Below are positions 31,536 to 41,086 of a stretch of DNA of 64,000 nt, one piece after another. The number at the start of each line of letters is the position of its first letter. The stretch's first letter is position 1. Under the pieces are notes generated by a model, which saw only the letters and a list, made by a program, of their open reading frames with translations, was not told the DNA's origin and searched no databases. The stretch is from Nocardioides sp. Root122 (GTDB lineage Bacteria; Actinomycetota; Actinomycetes; Propionibacteriales; Nocardioidaceae), in contig NZ_LMDE01000015.1 in the NCBI RefSeq assembly GCF_001425025.1, positions 1-64,000 of the forward strand. Reading direction: 5' to 3'. The position numbers were made by a program, and so were the translations under genes.

Positions 31536-32240
31536 TCAGCCGAGTCCTGCGGCGGCGGCGTCGATGCAGATGACGCCGGTGTTGCCGTCCTGGTCCGCGA
31601 GCACGGTGAGGCCGGGTGCCTGGCTGTCGTCGGCGACGGTCCCGCCCGCCGCGACGGCCGCGGCGATCCGCTGCTCGCGCACCTCGGGTGCGACGTAGAC
31701 CTCGACGTGGAACCGCTGCGTCGCGTCGGCGGCCGCCTCGTCGTCGAACCACAGGTTCGGCACCCGTCCGGTGGCGTCGCGGACCTCGTCGCCCGGTGAC
31801 CCGAGGCCCTGGGATGCGGCGTCGCCGGTCAGCAGCGCGGCCCACACCGGGGCGACGGTCGCGGAGCTGGTGGTGTCGAGGCCCAGCTCGACCTCGCTGA
31901 CCGCCGCCGGGTCGGCGACCAGCCCCAGGTCCGCGGCGAGGTCGGTGATCCGGCGGGCGAGGTCGACGTCCTGCTGGGTCACCCACTCCACGACGTGCTC
32001 GGTGCCGTCGTCGGCGCGGTAGATCGCCTCGGCGGTCACCAGCTCAAGGTCGACGTGCCGGTCACCGATGGCGGCCCGCGGGTGGTGGCCGACCTCGTCG
32101 CCGGCCTCGCCCACTGCGGCCACGAAGCGCGCCCCCGCAGCGAAGCCGTCGGTGACGTAGCGGGCGTGCAGGCCCTGGGCCAGCTTTCTCCAGTCGGTGA
32201 GCCCGGCCTCGGCGATCTGGGCGCTGCGCAGCATGTCCAT
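31536..32240 (-). CDS. Pterin dehydratase-like domain fused to a VOC/glyoxalase-like domain
   Basis: A 234-residue protein. The first 100 residues resemble 4a-hydroxytetrahydrobiopterin dehydratase (LTDWRKLAQGLHARY, then EVGHHPRAAIGDRHVDLELV, where the HHP is typical, then DVDLARRITDLAADLGL). The remaining part looks like a VOC/glyoxalase-like domain (RFHVEVYVAPEVREQRIAAAVAAGG; LADQDGNTGVICID). Such fusions are common in actinobacteria with unknown substrate. It is convergent with the flagellar operon and unrelated to it. Confidence 0.75.
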   Translation of the reverse strand: MDMLRSAQIAEAGLTDWRKLAQGLHARYVTDGFAAGARFVAAVGEAGDEVGHHPRAAIGDRHVDLELVTAEAIYRADDGTEHVVEWVTQQDVDLARRITDLAADLGLVADPAAVSEVELGLDTTSSATVAPVWAALLTGDAASQGLGSPGDEVRDATGRVPNLWFDDEAAADATQRFHVEVYVAPEVREQRIAAAVAAGGTVADDSQAPGLTVLADQDGNTGVICIDAAAAGLG

Positions 32241-32274
32241 GCCTGGCGACCCTAGCCCCACCGGGCTGCCCCGA

Positions 32275-33822
32275 TCAGCGATCGAGCGGCACGCGCCACT
32301 GCAGCACGGTCCCGCGCCCGGCGCTCTGGACCTCGAGGTCGCCGCCCAGCGCGGCCGCGCGCGTGCGGAGGTTGCGCAGCCCGCTGCTCGGCACGTCGGA
32401 GCCGGCCATGCCGCGGCCGTCGTCGGTGACCCACAGCGTGAACCAGCCGTCCTCCACCGCGACGTCGACCTCCACCCGGCCGGCTCCGGCGTGGCGTGCG
32501 CAGTTGGACAGCGCCTCGCGCAGCACCACCGTCGCCTGGTCGGCGAGCTCGGCGGGGACCAGGGAGTCGACCGGTCCCCACGACCGCACGGCGGGCAGGA
32601 AGCCCAGCACCGGCTCGTACTCCCGCGCGAGCGCCAGCACGTCGCCGCGCAGCGACGCGGACCGTCCGCGCTCCAGCTCGAAGACGGTGCCGCGGATGTC
32701 GCGGATGGAGTCGCCGATCTCGCGGACGGCCTCGTCGCCGTGGCCGCCGGTGTCCTCACCGCTGCGGATCCCGGCCCGCAGCTTCAGCGCGGTCGCGTAG
32801 AGGCGCTGGATCACCCCGTCGTGCAGGTCCCTGGCGATCCGGTCGCGGTCGGCGGCCAGCACGGCGTGCTGGCGGTCGTGCTGGAGCACCGCGTGGTCGA
32901 GGACGAGGGAGCAGTGCCGCACGAAGGCGCCGAGGAGCTCGCGGTCGTCGGCGGACGGACCGCGGTGGGTGCCGTCGAGCAGCATCACGACCACCCCGTG
33001 GAAGGCGTGCTCGGGGTCGAGGGGGACACCCCACACCGTGAGCTCGCGGTGGCGGACGACGAACCCCTCGCCGTCCTGCTGGGCGGCCAGGACGCGGTCG
33101 GTGACCGCACCCAGGGTGCGGGCGAGCACCCCGTCGGTCACGCCGGCACCCGCGGAGACGTCGACGCGGTCGGGGTCGGTCGCGACCTGGACGACGACCG
33201 CTGTCCGGGCCCCGGACATCCGCAGCGCGCCCTCGGCGAGGCGGGTGAGCGGGTCGGAGAGCAGGAAGGGCGGCCGGATCGACCGGTCGACCGCGGCGGC
33301 GAGCTCGAGGGACTCGCGCCGCCGCTCGCTGAGCGTGTAGCTGAGGGCGTTGCGCACGGCCACGCCGGTGACCCGGCCCAGGGCCGCGATGCTCTCCACG
33401 TCGTCGTCGTCGAAGAAGCCGTCCGGCGGAGCGAGGAGGAGCAGGTCGGCGTAGAGCCGCTCGCCCACCACGACCGGCACCCGCAGCACCTCGCGGCCGG
33501 TGGCCCGGTCGCCCAGGCGGGACACGTCCTGCTCCGGGCGGGCGCCCGGTCCACCCCGCAGGCCGGAGGCGCCCAGCCGTTCTCGGAGCGCGGCCGCCTC
33601 GGCCGCGTCCATGCCACGCACCGACAGGATCCGGGAGGACGGCTCCTCGGCGTCGGTCCCGCCCGGCGCGGGCTCGTCGACGAGGGTCAGCACCAGCCCT
33701 TGGGCGCGCGTGCGCTCCGCGGCGATCGCGGTGGCGCGCTCCAGGACGCTGTCGACGTCGAGCACGGAGACGATGTCGAGCAGGTCCCAGCGCCGCACGG
33801 CGGGATCGCCCGAGAACATCAT
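32275..33822 (-). CDS. GAF-domain sensor histidine kinase (DevS/NarL-partner type)
   Basis: A 515-residue cytosolic kinase with two GAF-like domains (about 20-165 and 180-320), then a HisKA_3 dimerisation segment whose phospho-acceptor is the His in DRIARDLHDGVIQRLYATAL. The HATPase domain follows (LREALSNCARHAGAGRV, VTDDGRGM, GLRNLRTRAAALGGDLEV). There are no membrane helices. This architecture is shared with DevS/DosT, but no response-regulator gene adjoins it. It is divergent from the MFS gene. Two ATG codons stand in tandem at the start. Confidence 0.9.
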   Translation of the reverse strand: MMFSGDPAVRRWDLLDIVSVLDVDSVLERATAIAAERTRAQGLVLTLVDEPAPGGTDAEEPSSRILSVRGMDAAEAAALRERLGASGLRGGPGARPEQDVSRLGDRATGREVLRVPVVVGERLYADLLLLAPPDGFFDDDDVESIAALGRVTGVAVRNALSYTLSERRRESLELAAAVDRSIRPPFLLSDPLTRLAEGALRMSGARTAVVVQVATDPDRVDVSAGAGVTDGVLARTLGAVTDRVLAAQQDGEGFVVRHRELTVWGVPLDPEHAFHGVVVMLLDGTHRGPSADDRELLGAFVRHCSLVLDHAVLQHDRQHAVLAADRDRIARDLHDGVIQRLYATALKLRAGIRSGEDTGGHGDEAVREIGDSIRDIRGTVFELERGRSASLRGDVLALAREYEPVLGFLPAVRSWGPVDSLVPAELADQATVVLREALSNCARHAGAGRVEVDVAVEDGWFTLWVTDDGRGMAGSDVPSSGLRNLRTRAAALGGDLEVQSAGRGTVLQWRVPLDR

Positions 33823-33910
33823 TGCGTCATTAGAACAGCCGGGTCGGGGTGGGGCAGGCGGACCCTGATTTTCCTCGCGCGCCCCCGGCCCGCGGCCCCA
33901 CAATGACGCC

Positions 33911-35227
33911 GTGACCAGCCAGGCTGCGGCCCGCTCCGCGTTCGACGAGCCCGTCGAGACGCCCCCGGCCCGCTGGGTCGCCGCGCTCGTGCTGCTCAAC
34001 CTCGGCGTGATGGCGGGCTGGTTCGGCCCGATCCAGGTGCTCCTGGCCCAGCAGGCGGACCGGATCGCGGCAGCGGAGCCGGGAGGCATGAGCAAGGAGC
34101 TGCTCCTGGCCGTCGTGCTCTTCACCGGTGCGACGGTCTCGATGTTCGCCAACCCCGTGTGGGGCGCCTTCTCGGACCGTACGACGTCCCGGCTGGGGCG
34201 GAGGGTCCCGTGGGTGCTCGGCGGCGTCGTCCTCGGCGCCGCGTCGCTGCTGCTGCTCTCGGTCGCCGAGGGCCCGGTGCTCATGGTCCTCGCGTGGAGC
34301 CTGGTGCAGCTGGCCCTCAACGCCGCCTGGGCCGGTGGCGTCGCCGCGGTGCCCGACCAGGTGCCGGTCGAGAGGCGCGGGCTGATCGGCGGCCTGGTCG
34401 CGATCGCCGGCACGGTCGGGGTGCTCGTGGGCATCAAGATCGCCGAGCTGACCGGCTCGATCGCCCAGGGCTACCTGGTGATCGCGCTGGTGATGCTGGC
34501 GCTGTCGGTGCCCTACCTCGCCGGCTCGCGCGACGTACCCCTCCCGGACGACCACGTGCTCGAGCCGCTCGACTGGAGGACGCTGCTCCGCTCGCTGTGG
34601 GTCTCGCCGCGCGAGCACCCCGATTTCGCGTGGGCGTGGCTGACCCGGCTGCTGGTCAACCTCGGCAACTGGATCGCGCTGAACTACCTCTACTACTTCC
34701 TCACCGACGGCCTCGGCTACGGCGACGACGACGCCACCGCCAGGCTCGGCCTGCTCGTGCTGGTCTACGGCGTGGCGACCGTCGCGACCACGGTGCTCGT
34801 GGGGCACTGGAGCGACCGGGTCGGGCGTCGGAAGGTCTTCGTGATCTGGTCGGGGGTGCTGATCGGCGCGAGCTCGCTGGTCCTCGGCCTGTGGCAGGCC
34901 TGGCCCGGAGCGCTGCTCGCGGCGGTCGTCCTCGGCGCCGGCTTCGGCGTCTACCAGGCCGTCGACTTCGCCCTGATCACCCAGGTGCTGCCCGGCGCCG
35001 TCGACCGGGCCAAGGACCTCGGCGTCATCAACATCGCGGCCGCCCTCCCGCAGGTGCTCGCCCCGGCGATCGCCGGCCTGATCCTGGTCGTCGTCCGCGA
35101 GCTCGGCGGGTCGGTCGCCACCCACGGCGATGCCTGGTCGTTGGGCTACGGGGTGGTCTACGTCGTCGGCTTCGCCTTCTGCGTGCTCGGCTCGGTGTTC
35201 GTCACCCGGATCCGGTCGGTGCGCTGA
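33911..35227 (+). CDS. MFS transporter
   Basis: A 438-residue major facilitator with about twelve membrane helices. The signature loop between helices 2 and 3 is ANPVWGAFSDRTTSRLGRR and its second-half counterpart is GHWSDRVGRRKV. The substrate cannot be read from the sequence; the sugar/cation symporter side of the superfamily is possible. The GTG start lies 6 bases after CACAAT, a candidate leaderless -10. The 88 bases between it and the kinase gene carry only these divergent starts. Confidence 0.88.
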   Translation: MTSQAAARSAFDEPVETPPARWVAALVLLNLGVMAGWFGPIQVLLAQQADRIAAAEPGGMSKELLLAVVLFTGATVSMFANPVWGAFSDRTTSRLGRRVPWVLGGVVLGAASLLLLSVAEGPVLMVLAWSLVQLALNAAWAGGVAAVPDQVPVERRGLIGGLVAIAGTVGVLVGIKIAELTGSIAQGYLVIALVMLALSVPYLAGSRDVPLPDDHVLEPLDWRTLLRSLWVSPREHPDFAWAWLTRLLVNLGNWIALNYLYYFLTDGLGYGDDDATARLGLLVLVYGVATVATTVLVGHWSDRVGRRKVFVIWSGVLIGASSLVLGLWQAWPGALLAAVVLGAGFGVYQAVDFALITQVLPGAVDRAKDLGVINIAAALPQVLAPAIAGLILVVVRELGGSVATHGDAWSLGYGVVYVVGFAFCVLGSVFVTRIRSVR

Positions 35228-35232
35228 GCCGG

Positions 35233-35841
35233 TCAGTTGCGGCTGATCGTCATCGCCAGGCCGAGCAGGTGCTGGAGCCGGGCGAGCTCGGAGTCGAGGA
35301 ACTCCGGTCCGCCGCGACGGCCCATCAGGACGACGTCGTCGTCGCCGAAGGGGGCGGCGCACTCGACGTAGGTGTCGTCCCCGGGCAGCCGGACCGGGAC
35401 CGGCACGTCGCGGGCGACGAACTCGTCCGGGGCGGCGTCGGTGCGGTGCACGACCTCGAAGCCGTCGCTCGTCGACCGGACCCGCGCCGCCCAGTCGACA
35501 CGGAAGGCGATCGGCAGCAGGTCGACCAGGCGGTCGCGCGCCGTGGACGGGTCCTCGGTGAGCGCCTCGACGACCTCGAGGTCGAGGAACAGGTTGCCGC
35601 CCGCGGCGTAGCGGTTGATCCACAGCACGGTCACCCCGTCGAGCACGCTGCACGCGGAGACCACCGAGTCGGGCATGGTGCCGGGGGCCATCTCGAGGAG
35701 CACGTCGTCGACGGCGAAGCCGTCGCGCTTCTCCACGATCTCGATCGCGTCGATGTCGCCACCGGCCTCACCGATCGCGCCCGCGACGCGACCGAGCGAC
35801 CCCGGGACATCGGGGAGCTCGACGCGCATCAGGTAGGGCAT
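35233..35841 (-). CDS. ACT-domain protein
   Basis: A 202-residue protein beginning with an ACT domain (MPYLMRVELPDVPGSLGRVAGAIGEAGGDIDAIEIV), the ligand-binding fold of amino-acid-metabolism regulators. The rest, about 120 residues (LDLEVVEALTEDPSTARDRLVDLLP, VECAAPFGDDDVVLMGRRG), is an unassigned actinobacterial region. TAACCT lies 6 bases before the ATG, so the mRNA is probably leaderless. It is convergent with the MFS gene, five bases apart. Confidence 0.8.
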   Translation of the reverse strand: MPYLMRVELPDVPGSLGRVAGAIGEAGGDIDAIEIVEKRDGFAVDDVLLEMAPGTMPDSVVSACSVLDGVTVLWINRYAAGGNLFLDLEVVEALTEDPSTARDRLVDLLPIAFRVDWAARVRSTSDGFEVVHRTDAAPDEFVARDVPVPVRLPGDDTYVECAAPFGDDDVVLMGRRGGPEFLDSELARLQHLLGLAMTISRN

Positions 35842-35905
35842 GCGTCGAGGTTAACGGGAGTCTGTGTCCGTGGCGTTTCAGCCGCGCGTCCGTGGGACGT
35901 GGTGC

Positions 35906-37663
35906 TCACGGGGCGGCCGCGAGGCGTACGGCGAGCCCGCTGGCGCGCTGGGCCCGTCGACCGATGGCGGCCCGGATCGCCGCCTCTGACCCCACCACCC
36001 GCACACGCGAGCGTGCCCGCGTGACGGCTGTGTAGAACAGCTCGCGCGAGAGCAGGCGGGAGTCCTCGTCGGGCAGCAGCACCGTGACGACGTCGGCCTG
36101 GGAGCCCTGCGACTTGTGGATCGTCATCGCGTGCATGGTCTCCACGTCGCCGAGCCGCGACGGCGCCAGGTCGCGGGGTCCGTCGCTGGCCGCGATCACC
36201 GCCCGCGGGCCCTCGGGCGTCCGGACCACGACGCCGCTGTCGCCGTTGTAGACGCCGAGCTGGTGGTCGTTGGCGGTGACCAGCAGGGGGCGGCCGATGT
36301 AGGCGCGCTCGTGGAGCGGGTCGCCCGTCTCGGCCGTCAGCCAGTGCTCGATGCGCCGGTTCCAGTGGCGTACGCCGTAGGGGCCGTCGCGGTGCGCGCA
36401 CAGGAGCCGGTGGCGGTCCAGCGCGGCCAGCGCGCCGGCGACGTCGCCCCGCTCGGCGGCGTCGCGGACGGCGAGGGCGGCGGTGAGCGCGGTGGTCCGG
36501 ATGCGCGGGGCCGGGTCGGCCTCGTCGACCCACTCGACCGCGTCGTGCCCGGCCGACAGCACCGCCACCGCCTCATCGGCGTCGCCGGTGCGCAGCGCCT
36601 CCGCCAGGGCGCGGATCTGCTCGCCGAACCGGTGGGTGGTGCGCAGCCCGGCGACCGGGGAGTCGGCCCTGCCCTGGAAGCCGCGGACCACGTCGCTCAG
36701 CACCGCGCCGGCCTCGACCGACGACAGCTGGTGCGGGTCGCCCACCAGCACCAGCCGGGCGTCGGGGCGGACCGCCTCGAGCAGCCGGGCCATGTGGGTG
36801 AGCGAGACCATCGAGGACTCGTCGACCACGACGACGTCGTGCGGGAGCCGGTTGCCGCGGTGGTGGCGGAAGCGCGTGGAGTTGCCCGGGTCGGGTCGCA
36901 GCAACCGGTGGAGGGTCGACGCGGTCACGCCCGCCAACCGCGCCCGGTCGGGCTCGTCGAACGCCTCGGCCTCCTGGTGCACCGCCTGCTGGAGCCGCGC
37001 GGCCGCCTTGCCGGTCGGCGCGGCCAGCGCGATGCGCAGCCCGTCGGGGTGCTGGTCGAGCAGGCCGACCAGGAGGCTGGCGACCGCGGTCGTCTTGCCG
37101 GTGCCTGGGCCGCCGGTGAGCACGGTCGTCCACTGGCCCGCGGCCGCGAGGCACGCCGCCACCTGCTCGTCGTAGGACGTCCCGGGACGGGCCTGCTGCA
37201 TGGCCGCCACCAGGCGCGCCATCGACGCGGCCATCAGCCCAGCGTCGTGGTCGGGCGACGTCGCCGCCCGCGACAGCAGGTCGTCGACGACCTGCGTCTC
37301 CTGCTCGTGGTAGCGGTCGAGGTAGAGCAGGTCGTTGTCCCAGCGCACCAGGCCCATCTCGACGAGCGGGCTGTCGGCGACCGCGCGCGTCCAGGCGCCC
37401 TGGTCGGGCCACGGCAGGCCGGGCGGGTCGGCGACGGTGGTCAGGTCGAGAGCCACCGAGCCACCACGGACCGCGCGCACTGCCAGCGCGACGGCGAGCA
37501 GCACCTGCTCGTCGGTCTCCCGGCCGAGCCGACCCAGTGCGGAGGCGACGTGGACGTCGGCGCTCGTGAGCACGCCGGCGGCGTTGAAGTGGGCCAGCAG
37601 CCCGGTCGCCCCGAGCGCGAGGCGGGCGTCGGTCGCGTCGACGGGCTCGAAGAGATCAGTCAT
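35906..37663 (-). CDS. recD: Exodeoxyribonuclease V alpha subunit RecD
   Basis: RecD (585 residues) is the 5'-3' helicase of RecBCD, which repairs double-strand breaks. Walker A is GGPGTGKTT (about 184-192), Walker B is VVVVDESSMVS, and the C-terminal motifs are MTIHKSQGSQADVVTVLLP and FYTAVTRARSRVRVV. The ATG overlaps the recB stop by four bases (ATGA), which fixes it against a longer open frame. Last gene of recC-recB-recD. Confidence 0.95.
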   Translation of the reverse strand: MTDLFEPVDATDARLALGATGLLAHFNAAGVLTSADVHVASALGRLGRETDEQVLLAVALAVRAVRGGSVALDLTTVADPPGLPWPDQGAWTRAVADSPLVEMGLVRWDNDLLYLDRYHEQETQVVDDLLSRAATSPDHDAGLMAASMARLVAAMQQARPGTSYDEQVAACLAAAGQWTTVLTGGPGTGKTTAVASLLVGLLDQHPDGLRIALAAPTGKAAARLQQAVHQEAEAFDEPDRARLAGVTASTLHRLLRPDPGNSTRFRHHRGNRLPHDVVVVDESSMVSLTHMARLLEAVRPDARLVLVGDPHQLSSVEAGAVLSDVVRGFQGRADSPVAGLRTTHRFGEQIRALAEALRTGDADEAVAVLSAGHDAVEWVDEADPAPRIRTTALTAALAVRDAAERGDVAGALAALDRHRLLCAHRDGPYGVRHWNRRIEHWLTAETGDPLHERAYIGRPLLVTANDHQLGVYNGDSGVVVRTPEGPRAVIAASDGPRDLAPSRLGDVETMHAMTIHKSQGSQADVVTVLLPDEDSRLLSRELFYTAVTRARSRVRVVGSEAAIRAAIGRRAQRASGLAVRLAAAP

Positions 37664-40600
37664 CGGCGTGCTCCGTCCAGCAGGTCGGACAGCGCGGTGA
37701 CCAGGGCCACCGGCGGCTGCCACGAGAACACCCCGCAGGGCTGGCCGTCGACGATCGGCGTCGCCGGCCCGCACATGCCGCGGAGGTAGAGGTAGAGCAC
37801 GCCGCCGAGGTGCTCCGCAGGGTCGTAGTCGGGCAGCCGCCAGCGGAGGTAGCGGTGCAGGACCACGGTGTAGAGGAGGGCCTGGAGCGGGTAGTCGGAG
37901 TGCCCCATCGCCTCGTCGAGGACGGCGGGGCGGTAGTCCCACGCGGTGGCTGGTGCGGCCCGGTCGCCGAGCCAGTTGGTCTTGTAGTCGATGGTGAGGA
38001 AACGGGTGCGGCCGTCGACCGGCACCCGGACCACCACGTCGATCGAGCCGGTGAGGTAGCCGAGCAGCCGCTGTCCGGCCAGGGCCGGGTCGCCCGCGAG
38101 CGTGTCGGCGAACGCCAGCAGCGGGTCGCCCGCCGGGAGGTGCGCGCGCAGCAGCGGCCCGAGGTCGCCGAGGACGACCTGGGCGGCGGACGCGGCCGGG
38201 GCGGCCGAGGTGTGGTCGCGCGCAGCGAGGTCGCCCCCCGCGAGCGGCACCTCGAAGTCGAGCTCGCGGAGCCGGTCGGGCACGTGGATGTCGCGCAGCG
38301 TGAGGCCGCCGGCCAGGGGGCCGAGCGGGGAGTCGCACACCGCGACGAGCGCGTCGGCGAGCACCTCGGCGTCGACCTCGACCGCCCACCACGCTCGGTG
38401 CTCCTCGATCTGGGCGAGCAGCTCGGCGCGCAGGTCGGTCGCCGCGGGGTCGGCGTGCTCGAGGACCTCGTGGACCAGCGACCCGAACTCGGCGCCCACG
38501 GGCAGGTCGGCCATCGGTGACGCGACCGCGGTCAGCGCCAGGTCGGCCTCGGGGGCGGGCACCTCGTCGCCGAGGTCCTCGAGGTCAGCCTCGTCGAGGT
38601 CGGGGACGTCGTCGGGCTCGGACAGGACCCGGTCGGGTGCTCCCGCGTGGGGTGCCCCGGCCGATGCCAGCGCGGAGTACGACGTGCGGCGCCAGTCGGT
38701 GTCGACGTCGCGGTCGAACGACCGGACCGACAGCGGCGGTAGCGGGCGGTCGATCGGGGAGGTGTCGACGGCGCCGGGCATGGCGAGCTCGGGCTGCGGG
38801 CCGCCCGCCGCCTTCCAGCGGCCGAGGATCTCCACGACCTCGTCGTCGCCGAGCACGGGCTGCTCGTCGTTGACGACCGCGTGGCCGGGTGCGCGGCCGA
38901 AGAGCATCCGGTGCAGTGGCGCACTGGCGGTGTTGTTGGCGGTGGGGCAGTACCAGGCGACCACCTGCGACTGCGCCCGCGTGAGGGCGACGTAGAGGAG
39001 GCGCAGGGACTCGCCGGCGTCCTCGTGACGGCTCCGGGTCACGGCCGCGTCGCGCCAGCGGCTCGGGCCGCCGACGTCGCGGCACCGCTCGCCGTCGGCG
39101 TCGTGGAAGAGCGGCACGTCCTCGTCGCGCACCCAGCGGTCCCACAGGGTGGGGAGGTAGACGATGGGGTACTCGAGGCCCTTGCTGCCGTGGATCGTCA
39201 CGAGCTGCACGGCGGCGGCGTCGGAGTCGAGGCGCCGGGTGCGCTCGGAGGCGACCTCGAGCTTGTCGTCGACCACCTGCGCGCGCAGCCAGCCCAGCAA
39301 CCCGACGACGCCGAGGCGCTCGTCGACGGTGACCTTGTGCAGCGCCTCGCCGATGTGGCGCAGGTCGGTGAGCGTGCGCTCGCCGCCGACCCGGCCGAGC
39401 ACCCGCGCGACCAGCCCGTCGAGCACCGCGCACTCCATCACGGCCGCGACGCCGCGGGCGGCGAACACGTCGGCGAGGCGGCGTACGTGCTCGCTGAGCG
39501 CGTCCGTCGGGTCGGGCTCGGCCTGGAGCTCCTCGGCGGTGCGGCCGAAGAAGTCGGTCAGCGCCGCGGCCCGCACCCTGTCGGCCCGGTGGGGTTGCTC
39601 GAGAGCCTCCAGCAGGCTCAGCCACTGGGTGGCGGCGGCCGTCTTGAAGACCGACCCGCCGGCGTTGAGCACGGCAGGGACGCCGACGGCGGCCAGTGCC
39701 TCCTGGGCCGCGAGCAGGTCGGCCCGACGGGCGGCCAGCACCGCCACGTCCTTCGGCTCGACGGGACGAGTGACAGGACGAGCTTCACCCGAGGAGGCAC
39801 CGGCGTCGACGGTCGCGCCGCTGGTCAGCAGACGCTTGACGTCGGCGGCGAGGTCGGTGAGCACGTGCTGGCGCCAGTCGCCGATGCGGGGCCGGGTGCG
39901 GCCGAGCTCCTGGTGGCGCACCACGCGGAGCCGGAACGGCGGGCCGGCGCCCTCGAGGCGGGAGGTCGGATGGTGTGCCGTCACGGGGTGCACCGCGATC
40001 CGCTCGTCGCCGAGCGCCGCGCCCTCCACCAGCACGTGGAGCGAGTCGAGCAGCGGCTGGTCGGCGCGCCAGTTGACGCCGAGCGTCTGCCGGGTCGTCG
40101 CCTGCTCGGCGGCGTCGAGGTAGGTCACGATGTCCCCACCGCGGAAGGCGTAGATGGCCTGCTTGGGGTCGCCGATCAGCACGAGCGTGGAGACGCCGTG
40201 GAAGGCACGCTCGAAGACCTGCCACTGGACCGGGTCGGTGTCCTGGAACTCGTCGATCAGGGCGACCTTCCAGCGGTTGCGCATCCGGGCCCGGGCGGGG
40301 GAGTCCTCCGGCCCGAGCGCGTCGGCCAGCTGGCCGAGGAGGTCGTCGTAGGAGAGCACGCCGAGGCGCCGCTTGCGGCGGTCGATCTCGTCGAGCACCC
40401 CGCACGCGAAGCGCACCCGCGCCGCCGCCGCGCCGTCGGGGTCGTCGGTGAGCGCCTCCTGCGGGGCGACACGGGCCCGCGGGTCGTCGACGACGGCGCG
40501 AGCGATGGTGAGCGCCTCCTCGCGGCTCCACGGCGCCCGCTGCTGGCGGGCGAAGAGCTGGAGGTAGTGGTCGTCGCTGACCTCGGTGGTGAGCTGCTCG

Positions 40601-41085
40601 AGGTCCTCCACGAGCACGGCGCCGGTGTCGGTGTCGCCGGCGACGCCGAGGCTGCGGAGCACGAGCTGGCAGAACTGGTGGATGGTCGCGATCGTCGCGG
40701 CGTCGAAGGAGGTCAGGGCCCGGGTGAGGCGACCGAGACGGACCGCGCGCTCCGCCTCGTCGGCGTCGAGCAGCCAGTCGTGCAGCCGGTTGGCGGGGTC
40801 GGCGGTGGCCGGGTCGGCGAGCACCGCCGCCGCGTCGTCGAGCTGGCGGCGCACCCGGTCGCGCAGCTCCTGGCTGGCCGCACGGGTGAACGTGACGACC
40901 AGCATCTCCTCGAGCGTCGCCACGCCCTCGACGAGGTAGCGGGTGACGAGCGCGGCGATGGTCCACGTCTTGCCGGTGCCGGCGCTCGCCTCGAGGAGGG
41001 TCGTGCCGGTCGGGAGGTCGCCGCAGATGTCGAAGGTGTCCATCAGAGCGGGCATGACGGGGGGCTGGGTGGTGGGCTCGGTCAT
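37660..41085 (-). CDS. recB: Exodeoxyribonuclease V beta subunit RecB
   Basis: RecB (1141 residues) carries the 3'-5' helicase and the nuclease. Walker A is ASAGTGKT (33-40). UvrD-type motifs follow: VALIDEFQDTDPVQWQVF, LIGDPKQAIYAFRGGD, LVTIHGSKGLEYPIVYLPT and LYVALTRAQSQV. The C-terminal nuclease motif is LTIDYKTNWLG (D-x-K). All catalytic motifs are intact. The gene starts one base after the recC stop. Confidence 0.96.
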   Translation of the reverse strand: MTEPTTQPPVMPALMDTFDICGDLPTGTTLLEASAGTGKTWTIAALVTRYLVEGVATLEEMLVVTFTRAASQELRDRVRRQLDDAAAVLADPATADPANRLHDWLLDADEAERAVRLGRLTRALTSFDAATIATIHQFCQLVLRSLGVAGDTDTGAVLVEDLEQLTTEVSDDHYLQLFARQQRAPWSREEALTIARAVVDDPRARVAPQEALTDDPDGAAAARVRFACGVLDEIDRRKRRLGVLSYDDLLGQLADALGPEDSPARARMRNRWKVALIDEFQDTDPVQWQVFERAFHGVSTLVLIGDPKQAIYAFRGGDIVTYLDAAEQATTRQTLGVNWRADQPLLDSLHVLVEGAALGDERIAVHPVTAHHPTSRLEGAGPPFRLRVVRHQELGRTRPRIGDWRQHVLTDLAADVKRLLTSGATVDAGASSGEARPVTRPVEPKDVAVLAARRADLLAAQEALAAVGVPAVLNAGGSVFKTAAATQWLSLLEALEQPHRADRVRAAALTDFFGRTAEELQAEPDPTDALSEHVRRLADVFAARGVAAVMECAVLDGLVARVLGRVGGERTLTDLRHIGEALHKVTVDERLGVVGLLGWLRAQVVDDKLEVASERTRRLDSDAAAVQLVTIHGSKGLEYPIVYLPTLWDRWVRDEDVPLFHDADGERCRDVGGPSRWRDAAVTRSRHEDAGESLRLLYVALTRAQSQVVAWYCPTANNTASAPLHRMLFGRAPGHAVVNDEQPVLGDDEVVEILGRWKAAGGPQPELAMPGAVDTSPIDRPLPPLSVRSFDRDVDTDWRRTSYSALASAGAPHAGAPDRVLSEPDDVPDLDEADLEDLGDEVPAPEADLALTAVASPMADLPVGAEFGSLVHEVLEHADPAATDLRAELLAQIEEHRAWWAVEVDAEVLADALVAVCDSPLGPLAGGLTLRDIHVPDRLRELDFEVPLAGGDLAARDHTSAAPAASAAQVVLGDLGPLLRAHLPAGDPLLAFADTLAGDPALAGQRLLGYLTGSIDVVVRVPVDGRTRFLTIDYKTNWLGDRAAPATAWDYRPAVLDEAMGHSDYPLQALLYTVVLHRYLRWRLPDYDPAEHLGGVLYLYLRGMCGPATPIVDGQPCGVFSWQPPVALVTALSDLLDGARR

Positions 41086-41086
41086 C